Part shown: piece after piece, positions 12,713 to 25,800 of the stretch
Numbering within the stretch: position 1 is the stretch's first letter
How the letters are laid out: each line of letters opens with the position of its first letter
Origin: Corella eumyota
Lineage: Eukaryota > Chordata > Ascidiacea > Phlebobranchia > Corellidae
NCBI GenBank assembly: GCA_963082875.1
Contig: OY720097.1
Location: forward strand, 11,292,501 to 11,356,500
Reading direction: 5' to 3'
Length of the DNA stretch: 64,000 nt
The notes under the pieces: model-generated
Database searches by the model: none
What the model was told of the DNA's origin: nothing
What the model saw: only the letters and a program-made list of their open reading frames with translations
Program-made: the position numbers and the translations under genes

Positions 12713-13788
12713 TAAATGGTTGTCTAATTTTAATAAAATACAAATCGTTTTTTATATGTTGCGTCTTTTGGAAAAAAAATGTCAAGAAGGGCATGTTGGT
12801 ATACAGATGTCAAGGACAGGGCTAATACTTTTTGTATATCAAAATTTATTTAATATTGAAATAAGAAGTTTTTTCCCACACAATTTTACAGCAATGTAGA
12901 CTGCACCATATAAACGTTATATATAATAAAGGGTTAATCTTAACCACTTCTATGGTGAAGTTAATACAAGATGATTTTTAAACCAAATAATAACATGATC
13001 ATTTAAAAAAGCAAACCACATCTAAAGTTCGAGTACTATTTCAACAGCATTTTAGTTACGCCGTAATACTGTTAAATGGTGCAACAAAACGATTTTTTAA
13101 GTCTACACTGTTTAGTTTATGCTAACAAACGCTTACGTTTTTTTAAATAATATTTCCGCGATCACGTTATATCAACAATTCTTTTCTCAAGTTTTGCCCG
13201 GAGGCGGAGAATATTAAATAGTAACTTGGTTCCTTTTCACGTAGGCGTTATTTACGTATTAAATTATGACACTTGTGTTTAATGACGACAATTCAGGTTT
13301 AATTTCCATTAGGGAACGAAAACTTAGTCTGGTAGTCGTCTAGTTACCCTAAAGTGTGTCGCAACTTCGATCTAATCGCGTCAAAAGCCACTCTTATTAC
13401 GTAATATGACGTCACAAATTACAGGTTTGTTTGTAGTGGGTCGACATAATCGCTCCTTAAATAATGGCCCGCAATTGTCACACCCGTTACGAAATTGGCC
13501 TTTACCTGATTTTCAGTCTAGTTCTTTTGATGTCATAACACACTTGATTGGTTTGTTGGTCATGTGATACGAAAATGATTGATGTCCGCAAAAAAACCTA
13601 GAGGGGAATTACTGTGTCAGAAAAGCATATAAAAGACCTTGTCAGTAGGTTAAATACAATTGTTTTAAAATTCTTGAAAAATTAAGTTAGTTTTTGAAGA
13701 AAAAGATTTTGGGAACTTTGCAGCTATTCAATTACATTCGTTTAAGTCAAGAAATTTTAAAATAACATATAAAGTCTTGCTACCAAAA
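12713..13788 (+). other. CARNMT1 3' end and upstream region of the SSUH2-like gene
   Basis: No gene. An AATAAA-type signal at about 12926 fits CARNMT1 polyadenylation. A perfect TGACGTCA palindrome at 13407-13414 lies about 220 bp before a TATA-like box (listed separately), so the right half probably holds a compact promoter. Confidence 0.45.
13628..13635 (+). promoter_or_regulatory. Candidate TATA box of the SSUH2-like gene
   Basis: TATAAAAG sits about 155 bp upstream of the ATG at 13789 and is followed about 15-20 bp later by TCAGTAGG, which could serve as an initiator. Context and spacing are right for a TATA-type promoter, but the octamer is not rare in AT-rich DNA. Confidence 0.4.
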
Positions 13789-15242
13789 ATGTCTTGTTCT
13801 ACAAGTTTAGATTTGTTCAATAATACCCCAAGAAAAAGAAAAGTAACACCCCCTCCATCTTACTTTTCTTTATTTCCAACCAACAATCGTAGTCAAATAT
13901 TTTCAAGCAACCTCTCAGAAAATCGAAATACTGAACTGAATAATATACCGGAAGAAATTTTATCATTGCAAACAGATGACGAAGCTAACATAATAAACTG
14001 CAACAACGACTTTAATGATAATCGCATAAGCACTAGTTTTTCATTTAGCAACGAACCTTCAAGAAGGTTGGAAAGCGAAGACCACACTGAATATGTAACG
14101 TAAGTACAATCTTTATTGTCAATTTTTCTTTAAACGTCATAGTTCGGGGACACTCTTAAATTTAATTTTTGTTATTCTTGATACAATTTACTTTACTCAC
14201 AAACAACATTTTTTTAGAATACCCTTTTTAACTATTTCTGAAGCAAAATCGTTGTATTGCAATAGGCTTCGTAAAAAGTCATGTCGCCATGAGTCAACTA
14301 TCAAAATTACTCGAATTAGAACCAACGTAATTTGGAGGGTAGGCGAGTTAATATATTTTCATTTTGAATAAACGTTTATATGAAAACGACGTTGCCTTGA
14401 TGATATCTATAATTGAAAGCAATTCACTTAATATTATTTTTGGTATTTTTTAGTATCGTTTGAAAACATCATTCGTTAACCGACAACCATTAAATCGTCG
14501 ACTACACGAAAATTCACGAAGTAAGATGTAATGGCAATTACGTTGGTCTATCTATTTTTAATAACTTATCTAGAAGATTATTTTTGTTAACGTGATTTAT
14601 GTAATACATTTTTTGTTAAGAATTTTTGTTAAATTTAGACTTGTTATGTTCAGGTACAAATGATGAATATTGCCCTACCCTAGACAATATTACTTATTGC
14701 CACAATTCCGTAGCGTTTAACACTGCCTCGCCTTTCTACACCCCGTACGTTTATGGATTATTTATTAAAATTTACAAAATAAAAAAAATGTTTTAAAATT
14801 AAAAATAATAAACCAAAAATTCCTTTTTTAGAAAAGTTTTAGTAAACGACTTTTATAACAACGACACGATAATTCCGGAACAATTATTAAAGCATTGTAC
14901 CGGTAAAATTATATTCGAAGAGGAAAAAAATCAAGTGAAATCTATTAAACATAAAGATTGCATAAACTACGAAATACTACAAGCCTCCCAATATTATGTA
15001 AACCAGCATCATCGCATATGTGGTCCAAAAACACGTGTTCTTAAGCAGGTATATTTTTTTAAAACCAGTATTTTTATTACTGTACGTTTTTATGCAGTTT
15101 TCAGGACCTACAAATTCCGTTTTATTTTCAGATACAAAAAGTAATGCTGATTCCAGTTTATGAAATTAAACTTTTAAACAAGAAAAAAGACTTTCACTTT
15201 TGGGTTGTTGGCAATGAAAGACATGTTTTTGATCCAAGATAA
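13789..15242 (+). CDS. Divergent SSUH2-like protein, lacks the Cys-rich region
   Basis: Six exons with consistent phases: 13789-14099, 14218-14338, 14454-14520, 14654-14744, 14832-15048, 15132-15242; 305 residues. The first ~105 residues are low complexity (Ser, Asn, Pro, with RKRKVTPPPS) and match nothing I recognise. The C-terminal ~100 residues resemble the end of the SSUH2/SSU-2 family: LVNDFYNNDTIIPEQLLK, GKIIFEEE, then an Ile-Asn-x-x-Ile helix, RVLKQIQKVMLIPVYEIKL and a final WVVGNERHVFDPR, where the family has a basic-Gln-x-x-x-x-IPV and Tyr-Gly-x-Glu-x-x-Val pattern. The CxxCxGxG zinc repeats that normally precede this are absent. Family function is poorly known (SSUH2 is linked to tooth development in mammals). 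The assignment is from pattern memory and is tentative for the N-terminal half. The first in-frame ATG is 13789. Confidence 0.6.
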
Positions 15243-16007
15243 ACAAACATTTAAATTTAGTAGTTACTAGTTGTTAATTTTTCATTTTCGCTTTTTTATT
15301 ATCGATTTTTAATCTACATTTTTATGTTAAATAAAGTTCAATACGGTATCAAAATGAATTATTTTTGGTATAGTGTATTTAAAATAATATCAATAGTAGC
15401 TATTCAGAAAAAAAAACTCCTAAGTGGCAAAAACTAGTGCATACTACAATACCACAAATAATATAGTAAAGACAATATAATTTACTGTTTTCTATTAGAT
15501 TTAAATGCATTTTTTAAATATATTTTATTACAATTTATTCATTAGTTTATGTATTTCTGATGAAACATGGAATAAATTTTAATGCATATCTTTTATTTTA
15601 AGTGACATAATTTTATCAGTAAGTTAAATAGTAAGGCAAGTATAAAAAAAAAGTGCAAACTCCTTTTGTTAGTTAACTGCTTCATGAACTAGTTTAGCAC
15701 AAAAATATTAAAGATAGATAATTAAATTAATACAATACTTGAATAACAAACCGACTAAATATTTAAAATAAAAACTTTATAAGCAAGAACTACTCAATAA
15801 AGCAATAACTTCCTGTCAATGTAATAATAAAAAGATTATAAATTTATTAAATAAACAGCAAAAAATAAAACTAAATACTAAAATTTAATAATTACATTAA
15901 TATTTAATATATATAAAACTTAAAACTGCCCATCAGAATATTACAGCATTCTATTTTAAAGCAAAAAAATACAAATTGCAGAGTAAAACCCATTATTTAT
16001 TGTCCAT
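15243..16007. other. Convergent 3' ends, no gene
   Basis: The space between the stop of the SSUH2-like gene and the stop of SLC35C1, which face each other. It is very AT-rich. AATAAA at about 15330 is a plausible plus-strand polyadenylation signal, and several TTTATT motifs could serve the minus-strand gene. No coding frame seen. Confidence 0.5.
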
Positions 16008-18973
16008 TTAAACAAGGGTCTTTTTTTCTTCCGAATTTTGTTCATCATTGTATTTTATTTCATTAATTTCATGTTCTTTTTTCATTTCCAAACTTTTAAC
16101 AACAGAGTAAGAACTGGTACCGGTTAAAACTAAAACATTCGAAAACCACCATAAACCGGTTTTTATCTGAAATAAAAAATAAGTCTTGGGTCAGCTGTTA
16201 ATGGTTACCATCTAAAAACTATCAATGGTTACCATCTTGATGGTTACCATCTAAGCTATTAATGGTTACCATCTTGATGGTTACCATCTAAAAACATGTT
16301 TTAATTTTAATACATAAATTTTCATAAAAAATATTTCATTTTAGTTTAAAAACTAAGTTTGGCTATGATGAAAGTACATGCACTGCACTTGAACCTACTT
16401 CTCCATTGTAGAAAACAGCAATGACAGTTTGTAAACAGGCTTTTGCTACCCCACTAACAGTGTGAGTGACTGGGTTGGTTACTTTAATTTCCAATCCAAC
16501 AACGAAGCCCATTATAAAACCAAAAAATCCAGCCATGGACATATACAGCCAGAAAGACAGGCTAAAAATGTGTTCAAATTGAACAATTTCAGAAACCTGA
16601 AAAAATAAATCAAAAAAAAAAAAATTTTATTGGAAATTATTGTTAGAAATCGTAAAGAGGAATAGTGAAAATATTTTAGTCTTTTTTAAATGTCCAAGTT
16701 AAGCCTTTCATAATCAAAGCATGAAAACTTTACCAAGCATAAACAGAACAATTTAAAATAAAATCTTGTTATTTTTGCCCTATATTTTTCAAATATTTTT
16801 TAGAATTATTTTGGGTTGTATTATTTTGGAGACAAATACCACATTTATAATATTTACTTTTTATAATTTAGTAATTTAGTATAATATATTAATATAAATT
16901 TTAAAAAGGGGGTTAAATTTAAAGTTTTTAACTTAAATCATGTAATGAAATGGGAATAGAATTGTAAGATATTATGCCGCATCCTGTAAAATCCTACTAT
17001 TTCTAATAAAACAGCTTAAAATAACATGTGCAAAACATAATACTATAGTTTGTATTGTTTCCTGCGTGATATATGTATAGTTGTAAATTTATTGTGAAAT
17101 CCTACTAATTATAATTGTGCATTCCAATTTTTGCCATATGGAACATTTAGTTGGCAAATTATACATAACATTCTTAGGGGTATATTATTTTAACACAATT
17201 AAAAAAGATAAACCATATGGAACACATATATCTTGCAAGACATAAATACCATTTTTATATTACAATAATTATTTTTTGTAATATGCCCATTCTACAGGCT
17301 GAATTTTATTCATTGTAATATGGTCACAACTTGTAATCACTAAATTTGCCTGTGATAATTTACCCGGGAACCACAAAATAAATTTTTTTTTTATCTTAAG
17401 GGCATATAAATTCGACATGCTTACATATCATCCACTAAGTCGCATTATATATAAATTATTCTCAAGCTGTCAATATATTTAATATTTTGCTTTTTGAGAT
17501 TCTAAAAATTTAAATTTATATTTTTACAACAAAAGCTTACCTCTGAAAATAATATTAATGGAAAAAACATAACACAGGCATTAATGTTGTTGAAGTATGT
17601 TAACTTCCAGATGTTGTTGTCCATTGCAGGCAAAACTTTTTTCACATAAATTGCATTTAAAGCCACCAATGCACTTGCAACCACTCCGTAGATAACTCCC
17701 TTTATAGACACACCACCTGAACATACATTTTAAGCAATTAAAAAATCTAAATATTATAAAATAATAAAATAAAAAACAAAAATTTAGTTTTTTTGTATTT
17801 AATTTTATTTTTTACTATTTTTATACATTTTGTTTTTGTTGTTTTTTTGTTTTTTTTTAGGTAATCTTACTTAGTGTGTCTCCTTCCTCATCAACTCCTA
17901 AAAAGAATCCTCCCAAAATTACTCCACAACAAACAATTGCTTTTAAACTTGTTTTCTTGCCTGAATGAAATTTAACAACATTATAAAAATCTAACATACA
18001 AAACTGATTATCAAAATTATTTTTTAATCCAAACTTACATAACCTAAATAAATTTTAAGTTATGTATATATATATACATTATGATATTTTAAACAAAATC
18101 AATTTACACGCAAAATGTTTACCTAAGATAAAATAGGTGAATATCAAGCTAAATATGGTAACAAGAGATCGTGCAATGGTGTAAAAAGCAATTCCAACCT
18201 CTCTTAAACACAAATTATTCAAAGTAATCATTGCAACAAAAACAACGCTTAAAGGCAAAGCTTCACGGGATAATTTTGCATCAAATTTAGTAGAAGGAAA
18301 ACTCATTGTAGAGGGAAACCTGAAAGCCCAAACAAAATTACATATTAACATAATCAAAAATGTTATTTTAGAGTTTTACATTTTCTATTGTCACAAATGA
18401 ATATTACCTGTTTGCTATGAAATTGCAAAAAACGCAAAGCACCACAGTAACGACACATTGGAACCATGTAACAAATATAGGAGCATTAAACTTTAATGTG
18501 TCACTCTGTAGAAATAAATTTGAAAATATGTATAGATTTTGTCAAAATAACAAATTTAACGGAAAAAGGCCAACTTTATAGCCTAACCATAGGGCAACTT
18601 TTTGTTATAGTTAGCAATGCCAATATATTACCTGGTCATTAACCTATTTTTGCCTTACAAAAGATTTTACTTGAAGAGCAAGGAAATAAAGAAATGTACC
18701 TTTGGAATTATGTTATTTTGTTTATGTTTAGTAACAGTTGCCTTTACCTGTTTATCAATCATTGTGCCATGTGGGTTGCTATTTTTAATTTACAATCAAA
18801 AATAAAATATTAACACATATTATAATAAGATTAAACATTTTTTGAACCTTTAACAGATATTTGTTTAGAAACACCATGCTGATGCTGACAGTCCAGTAAA
18901 GTGCAACTACTCCGACGACTCGTAGGTATTTCGTCAATAACGACTCCTTTCGAACATTATCTTCTTCACCCAT
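16008..18973 (-). CDS. SLC35C1: Golgi GDP-fucose transporter
   Basis: Seven exons right to left: 18973-18848, 18505-18408, 18319-18123, 17960-17871, 17716-17541, 16596-16399, 16166-16008; 347 residues against ~364 in human. It belongs to the triose-phosphate/nucleotide-sugar transporter fold with ten membrane helices and imports GDP-fucose into the Golgi lumen for fucosylation. Clear family signatures: YWTVSISMVFLNKYLL, NAPIFVTWFQCVVT, LPLSVVFVAMITLNNLCL, GIAFYTIARSL, GVILGGFFLGVDEEG, SALVALNAIYVKKVLPA, YFNNINACVMF, VTNPVTHTVSGVAKAC and WWFSNVLVLTGTSSY. The tail is charged (Lys/Glu-rich). The chosen ATG at 18973 gives a short cytosolic N-terminus; upstream in-frame ATGs exist up to 19078 but would add an unusual basic extension. 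The 5' end faces the F-box gene across about 0.9 kb. Confidence 0.96.
16201..16289. repeat. Five-copy ATGGTTACCATCT array in SLC35C1 last intron
   Basis: The 13-mer ATGGTTACCATCT occurs five times, separated by short spacers that alternate between a TG dinucleotide and 9-11 bp (AAAAACTATCA, AAGCTATTA). The core is nearly self-complementary (ATGGT/ACCAT arms), so the transcript could form a set of small hairpins. It lies in the intron between exons 6 and 7. Confidence 0.85.
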
Positions 18974-19891
18974 TTTAAATAACTTGGTATAATTTCTGTA
19001 TAAACCTATAATTCGCGGGTACTTTCTAAACATAATTACAAGTTTACTATTAACAAAAATAAGAGACCAGTAACTCACTTTTACATTACACGCAGTTCGA
19101 ATAAGAATAAAAGCCCTAAAGCGTCAGTGCATGACGTGACGTTTCCAGCAACTAACTGAGGACGTTTTAGATTTCAGGCGATTTATTCCATAAACCGCAA
19201 ACGTCAAACTATTTGTCAATCCACATTTCTGTTTAACCATATATTCCGTTAATACAATGGTTGCCTGTTATCAATTTTGTTATGGTGTTTATTCGAATTG
19301 TGTTATTGCAATACGAAACCATACATTGAAAAATAAAATCCATTTTTAATAACTATTTTACAAAACATTTTTTTTTTTATTAAAATTGAATATTATTTTA
19401 GATTGCGAAAAGAATGTTGTAAAGTAAGGTTAATAATACAGTATAAAAATTTGACGTTGAGGATAAAGGGTATTTATATTTAGGGATTTTTCCGGATTGT
19501 GATACTACTTTTGATTGACGTTTTATTTCGAAACTCATATTTTGTATTTTGCTCGATGATGTAGCTCAACAGGTTAATTAGTAACGTTTATTTAACTACT
19601 TTGTAAGTTTGGATATTATCAGAACTGGTTTACTGTTGCTTTTTACATAGTGCCCTGAGATATGCTTACAATTATTTTACAGCTCGCTTAACTCTGTCGT
19701 CTACACACGATAATACAGACAGACAGAATGCTCTTTTTTGCTTATACAGCTACAGTCTCTACATCCTTTTTAAATAAAACTTTTTGTTAATAACAGTTTT
19801 AAATTTTTTGGTTTTGTAATTATTTTAAATGTACATATTTATTTTTTTTTATAACTTTTCTAATTTTTTTATTTTTGATAATTAGTTAGGC
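18974..19891. other. Shared divergent promoter region of SLC35C1 and the F-box gene
   Basis: The two start codons point away from each other across 918 bp, so both promoters must lie here or in 5' UTR introns. The segment 19080-19220 is richer in G and C and contains TGACGT elements. Just before the F-box gene ATG there is a T-rich tract ending in AG at about 19889, which could be a 3' splice site of a 5' UTR intron or a trans-splice acceptor. Confidence 0.5.
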
Positions 19892-22800
19892 ATGGAATCT
19901 GAATCTCCACAATTACTACAAGCTGTCGACTTTGAAATTCGTGGATTTATTCATGAGATTCGGGAAAAACGAAACCACTGTCCCAGAAAATTATCTAGCG
20001 TTAAACAAAAAAAATTAAAAAGTAATTTGTGGTCAGACTTGCAAGAGGAACAAATTAACTTTCAAAAACAACTTGATGAAGTAGCGCTTTGGTTTGAAAA
20101 ATGGTCTCATGAAGAGGTATGATATCATTTTAAAATGTTATTTTATTTAAAATTACTAGTAACTATTTTTTAAAAATGATTTACTACACTTGCTCAGTGA
20201 TATAAAAATGATATTGTTTTTTTTTATTAAAAAAAAACAATAAAAAACTATACATGGAAAAAGAAAAAAAAAGCCATTAAAAACCCAAAATTAATTACAT
20301 TCAGTTAATCATTTTTTTTAATTGTTAAATGCAAAAAATTGACTATTTAGTTAACTGTAACTAACTTATAGCCCTGTTATAATTTAATTTATATATCATT
20401 TACTTATAAGTATTTTTGTTTTTATTTGGTTAAGTAAGAATATTAATTGTTTTGAAATTTACCTAGTTTTGTGTAAACATTTTATTTTAGATTACAAAAT
20501 TAATTTGTTTTTAGAGATGTTCAATATTGGAGCACCTTATATCATTAAGTGATTACAGTCAATTCCAACTGCTTTGGACTGCAAGTCAACCTATACTACA
20601 TAGGGATTTTATGTATACAGGTAAATTAAAGTTTGTTAAAATTGTTTAATTATATTAAATAATAGTTAGGCATAGTATTATAATAAAAACAATATTAAAA
20701 TCAAACAGTGTTAAATTTAATATTTTAATTTCTTTCATAAATTTTGTAACAAATTTTGTAATAGTCCCGAATTTCAGTTTAGATTTTACTCACTTTTGTC
20801 AAAATTGTTAATGTTTAAAAGATTATTATCTTATCCACATAAATTTATTTTGTTATTGAACTGAAGGTCTTACTTAAAAACTTAGATCAAATTTCTGGTC
20901 TTTTGTATTAAGAACATTTTTTTAAATGTGGGCTGGCTGTGTGGGCAATTTAAACACACTCAATCTTTTGTTTTTAACAGGAATTTTTGTTGTGCTATAA
21001 ACACTTTCTTTTATAACCTGTAACCTGATAATACCATAACTTTTTAAAGTCGCTATGTTCTAATTAAAAATCCTATTCTCCACCTTTATACATAACTTAA
21101 TTTTTTGTTATCTTTAAACAAAAATGTGTACTTATTTTTATTAATCTTTATCCACGTGTTAAGTCTAAAGTGTCTAACCGGTTTAAACTTTTGTGTTATG
21201 TAACCGCACTGACTAAATATACTGCTAGAAAGCATGATAAATCCTTTAAACAACTCAGTTTAATAACCCTAAGGCTATAAAAAATTTAAAAGTTTTGTGA
21301 AAATCATATGCTACAAGCCAATCAAAAAAACAGTTCTAATAGCTTAAAATTAATTAACAAATAAACAATATGGTACTTACATAAAACATATAAAAAGTAA
21401 TAAAAATATACTGAAAGATTATATTTTTATAATTTTTTTTTATATTGCATATATTTTTGTAGTAACTTAAATTATTTTTATAATTTTAATTTTTTATATA
21501 AAAAAGTGAATAGAAAAATTATTTTATTTTAAACTTTCCATTCTCATACTTAAATTAAATAAGTAAAGTGAAAAATTATTTTGATTTTTTAATGTTTTAA
21601 CTTTAAAATTTTAATTTAAGCAAAAAAAATAGTAATTTTTACAATTTTGTTTGTAGCTAAGGATCGTTATCCAAACGAAAGTTTTGTTCCGATAAGTACC
21701 GAGGCTACAAGAGCCACTCGACAACGCTTAACAAGAAATCGAACACTTCAACGATTCTATCGAGCCAAAAGTGCTTACATTCGAGATGAGGTCGATGTAA
21801 AGTCAAACATTGGACTGCTTCCACTCGTAATTATTTAAATTCTAAGATTTAAAATTTTTTTAAAATTTTTCACTGACTTTTGCTAAATTTTTTTCATGAT
21901 AAATAAAAAATTTTTATTATGTTTTATAAGTATAACAATCAAAATTTTATTGGGTTTTTATTATAGATGGTGGTCTGAAATTGGCCCACTTTCTTTTTTT
22001 TTTTTGTATTAAAACAATATTTTTATTTTTTGTGATCATTTTTATTTTTATATTTTTTTTGGTTTACCTTATCTTAGATTTTTTAATAATTTTGTTCTGT
22101 TAGATCCACAATTCAAACCAAGCAAATGAACAAATTATATATAAGGATGAAATTTCATCTACCTTCAGGTTACCGTCTTTACAACATAGAAGAAGTTTAA
22201 CAACTCCCATTGATCATTTACCATTATCTAATGAAGATCCAGAAGCAAATTGGTATAAAATAAGAAATAATTTTTGTAATTAGTTTAAGAAAAAATTTCA
22301 ACAAAGTATTAATTGAAATTTTACTAACTTTGCAAAACTAAAATAATGACAACCTAAAATTTGATTTAAAGTTGTTGGGAATGCTATTTGCTTAATTTTT
22401 TAAGTAACATTTTTATTTAGGCCTATATATTTTTTATTTTTGATAATTTAAAAAAATTATAATTTAAAGGCGAACCACAAGACAAGTACGTCGGCACATG
22501 CAAGAAACAAAATCAAACAAGTCAGACCCAGAAAACTCTTACCTCCTTTATCAATTGTATACACAGTGGTCAGGTAACAAAGAAATAACTTTATTTAATT
22601 CAAAGTGGCTTCATTGTTTCTGTGAACTTGTATTTATCTTTGTGTTTAAAGGTGTGTTTTATTGTTTGATTTAAACCCGGATCTTAATTATTTGGTTAAA
22701 CAATTAAAAGTCAACATCCATTCACTTGAATACTTTTTTGATAAAAATCTTAAAGAAAATTTGTGTAAGTCTGTATTTTTTTTAAATTTATTTTTTAATA

Positions 22801-25800
22801 ATTATAATTAAAATTTGCAAATGTTAAGGACCCAAACGTGCAACTTTTTTACGGCTTGCATTAATGAAGCTTGATGCACGACAACTTTATTTTCTATCCA
22901 CCTACCTTGCTGTTCGTCGTCACCGTGACATGCTTGACCTTCTTCCTTCCCATCTCTCGCACTTGATTCTCTCATATTTGTCACCTGCTGACCTTGTAAA
23001 CTGTGCAAAGGTAAGATTTTCTTGAGACGAATTTTGGACATGTCATTTTTTTTTTGCTAGCTTAAAATTATATTAATAAAAAATCGTTAACATTTAAGCA
23101 GTATTGTGTAGTGCTAAGAATACTTTTTAACATAAGTCATGGGTTTGCCTCTCATTGCTACCATGTTGCAACAGTCTTTTGAAAGGTAGAGTCCACAACC
23201 AATTGGCAGGATAATTATTTGACAATATTATGAATAATATCTTAAACTGCCAAAAGTAACTAAAGACTAGAGCAGAGTAACAAATTTTACTTGATGTTTA
23301 AATGGTAGAGGCGGCCTTTCTATATTAGTAACAAAATTATTCCAAAAAAATGTTAAACAACCAAATTTAATATACTTTAAAATGCTCACTTTTAGAACTT
23401 ATAACATTGGAGTTTAATATGTTTTAATCTGAAAAATAAGTAATTATCTAATTCTGTTAAATTTAACTAAAATTTTTTTCTTAGGTGTCAAAAAGCTGGC
23501 AAGAGTTATGCTACCACAACAAAATATGGAGACAAAAATGTTCGGAAACCCAACTCGACATCCGGCCCCTATATACCCCTTCTCTAGGGGGGTGGAGATC
23601 AGCTTATAAGGATGACATAAACCTTAAAAAAAATTGGAAAGTTGGGGTTTGTGCTACTATGAGGTTAAGTGGTCACACTGGGAGGTAAATTTAGTTTTAA
23701 AAAAAAAACTTTTTAGTTAATTTTGTATCACTTAAAAACAATTTAGTAATAAACATATTATAAAACATTTTAATTGGTCCAAAATTCTGCGTTTTTTTGA
23801 TAATTCATAAACATTTATTTTTGATAACATATTGCAGCTCTATTCTGCGTTTTTTAGGCTTTTTAAAATAACATTTGTAACATTAATATTACAGTGTATT
23901 GGCTGTAGCCTGTAACGCAAAACTGCTTGTCAGTGGGGGAAAAGATGCGACAGTTAGAACATGGAAAATTGCGTCTGGACGACTTTTACAAACATTTACT
24001 GGGCATCAGGCAAGACCATTTACTTGTATTATGATTAAAGATATTTGTATCTAATGTCATGTTGCAAGTGATCACAAAATGTATAACTTTTTAAAGTAAC
24101 TAATTTTAAAAACGTTCAGTTAAAAAAGTGAAAAAATTATAACAATTTGCTTTTCTGTTATGACTTGAACTCAATTTAAAATAACACTTTAAAATAATTA
24201 ATTTTTACTTTATTTTTTTAAATTTCTAGAAAGGCGTTTGGGCTGTCGCCATATTAACAGACCATCTTGTAGCAAGTGGTTCCTATGACCGCACTGTCAA
24301 AATATGGAGCATAACACCAGGTCGGATTGGTTGTTTACGGACCTTATATGGCCACCATGGTCCAATATGGTCCATGATTTCTAAGAAAAACTTTCTAGCG
24401 TCCGGTTCGCAAGATAGACTGGTATGTAAAGCAAGTTTTATTTTATTTTTGCTATAGAATAATAACAAATAAAAATTGCATAGTTAACAGTTGTTTTGAT
24501 AAAAATATTTAAATTATATATGATATTCAAATTATTGCCATTTCTTTATTTGTTTTTCACTTATAAAAATAATATGAAAAAAAAACAGTTTTAATTTTAC
24601 AAAACAGCACATAAATGAAATAGCAAGCTTAATATATGATTTTCAACATATTAAATAAGCTTTTAAAAATATCTAAATATTTACACTATTCTCTAAAATA
24701 TATTGGCTTAAAAACCACTTAATGGTTTAAAGCTATGTTGTTTGGACATTTCTTATCCCATGTTTTTGGGCAAGGTAGTATAAGACCCACACCACGACCG
24801 CACATAGGAAAAAGCCTACACTGGTAAAATAGAACACCGCTGTGTAGGTAGATAACATATCGGCCAGGTAACCTAAAATGAAGCCAAAAATAATAAAGAG
24901 AATCAAAGTAATCACCCCAACTAGTAATTTGGACATCAAATCTTAAACAAAACTAAGTAAGTCAATAACAAGATTTTGAAATTATGTAATGGATGACTTT
25001 AAGCAGTGGGCGTTTTTTTTATTAACAGGATCACCGTGTATTGCTTTTCTAATTATAGGCAGGTATAATATACAACCTGACATCTACATCGTATAATGCG
25101 TTGACTGATTACTTTTTATGCCGCCCTAAAGTAATCAAGTATACTTATTAACGACATCGAACAACTTACCTGCCAAAGGCGGGCCTGTCATAATTCCTAT
25201 CCCGGCAAAAAAGTGAAAAATCCCGATCGCGTAATGCAGATGAGAGGTTGGTACGAATCGGGTGATCACAGGAAATAGCCATACCGAGTTTAGGCCATTT
25301 GCCACCCCATAAATTCCCATGTAAACCGACAATCCTACGAATGTGTTTGCCATTGGTGCCCCCAAGCTAGCCAGTCCCATGATAAGTTGTGCAAACCCGA
25401 ACAGCAACAATTCTGCGCCGTGGCGTAGACACCGCTGTGAAATTTTTGTAGAAAGGTATCCTGTGAATGTAACAAAAAGTAAAATATACGGCTAAAAATA
25501 AAATATTAGTGGAAACGAGATTTTTCTTAACTAATTCTTAACGTAACAAAATTAAATTTTATGAAATATCAACCAATTCGATTTGGCAAAACATTTAATT
25601 TATAAACCTGCTATAGGTCGTATGCTACTGTCGCATATTGAAAACACCACTAACAGTAGAGCTCCATCGTTTTGGCTGAAGCCAATTGACTGAGCATAAA
25701 CCACAATAAACCAAGTAGGACAGAAACGAACAGAAAAGTCTAGAAATCCACTTAAAACGAGAAGCATAAACCTCCACTGAGACAGCAACGACATGTACGG

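Noticed and set aside
12678-12899. 73-codon plus-strand frame at the end of CARNMT1
   Set aside because: It overlaps the last CARNMT1 exon in another frame and is 3' UTR sequence.
13893-14087. Antisense frame opposite the SSUH2-like exon 1
   Set aside because: It is a shadow of a Ser/Asn-rich coding exon, with no support of its own.
16201-16289. CRISPR-like regular array
   Set aside because: Repeats are 13 bp, spacers are 2-11 bp and not unique, and the host is a eukaryote.
22652-22764. Extra exon of the F-box gene between exons 5 and 6
   Set aside because: The frame is open and protein-like, but joining it to the following exon makes a stop at the junction, whereas exon 5 (ending 22573) joins the exon at 22829 directly in matching phase, giving the usual residues before the F-box.
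24873-24939. Upstream extension of the last exon of the MCT-like gene
   Set aside because: It is open and hydrophobic, but the acceptor at 24873-24874 joins GPPLAG to YLADMLS in phase, as family structure predicts; the extension is intron.
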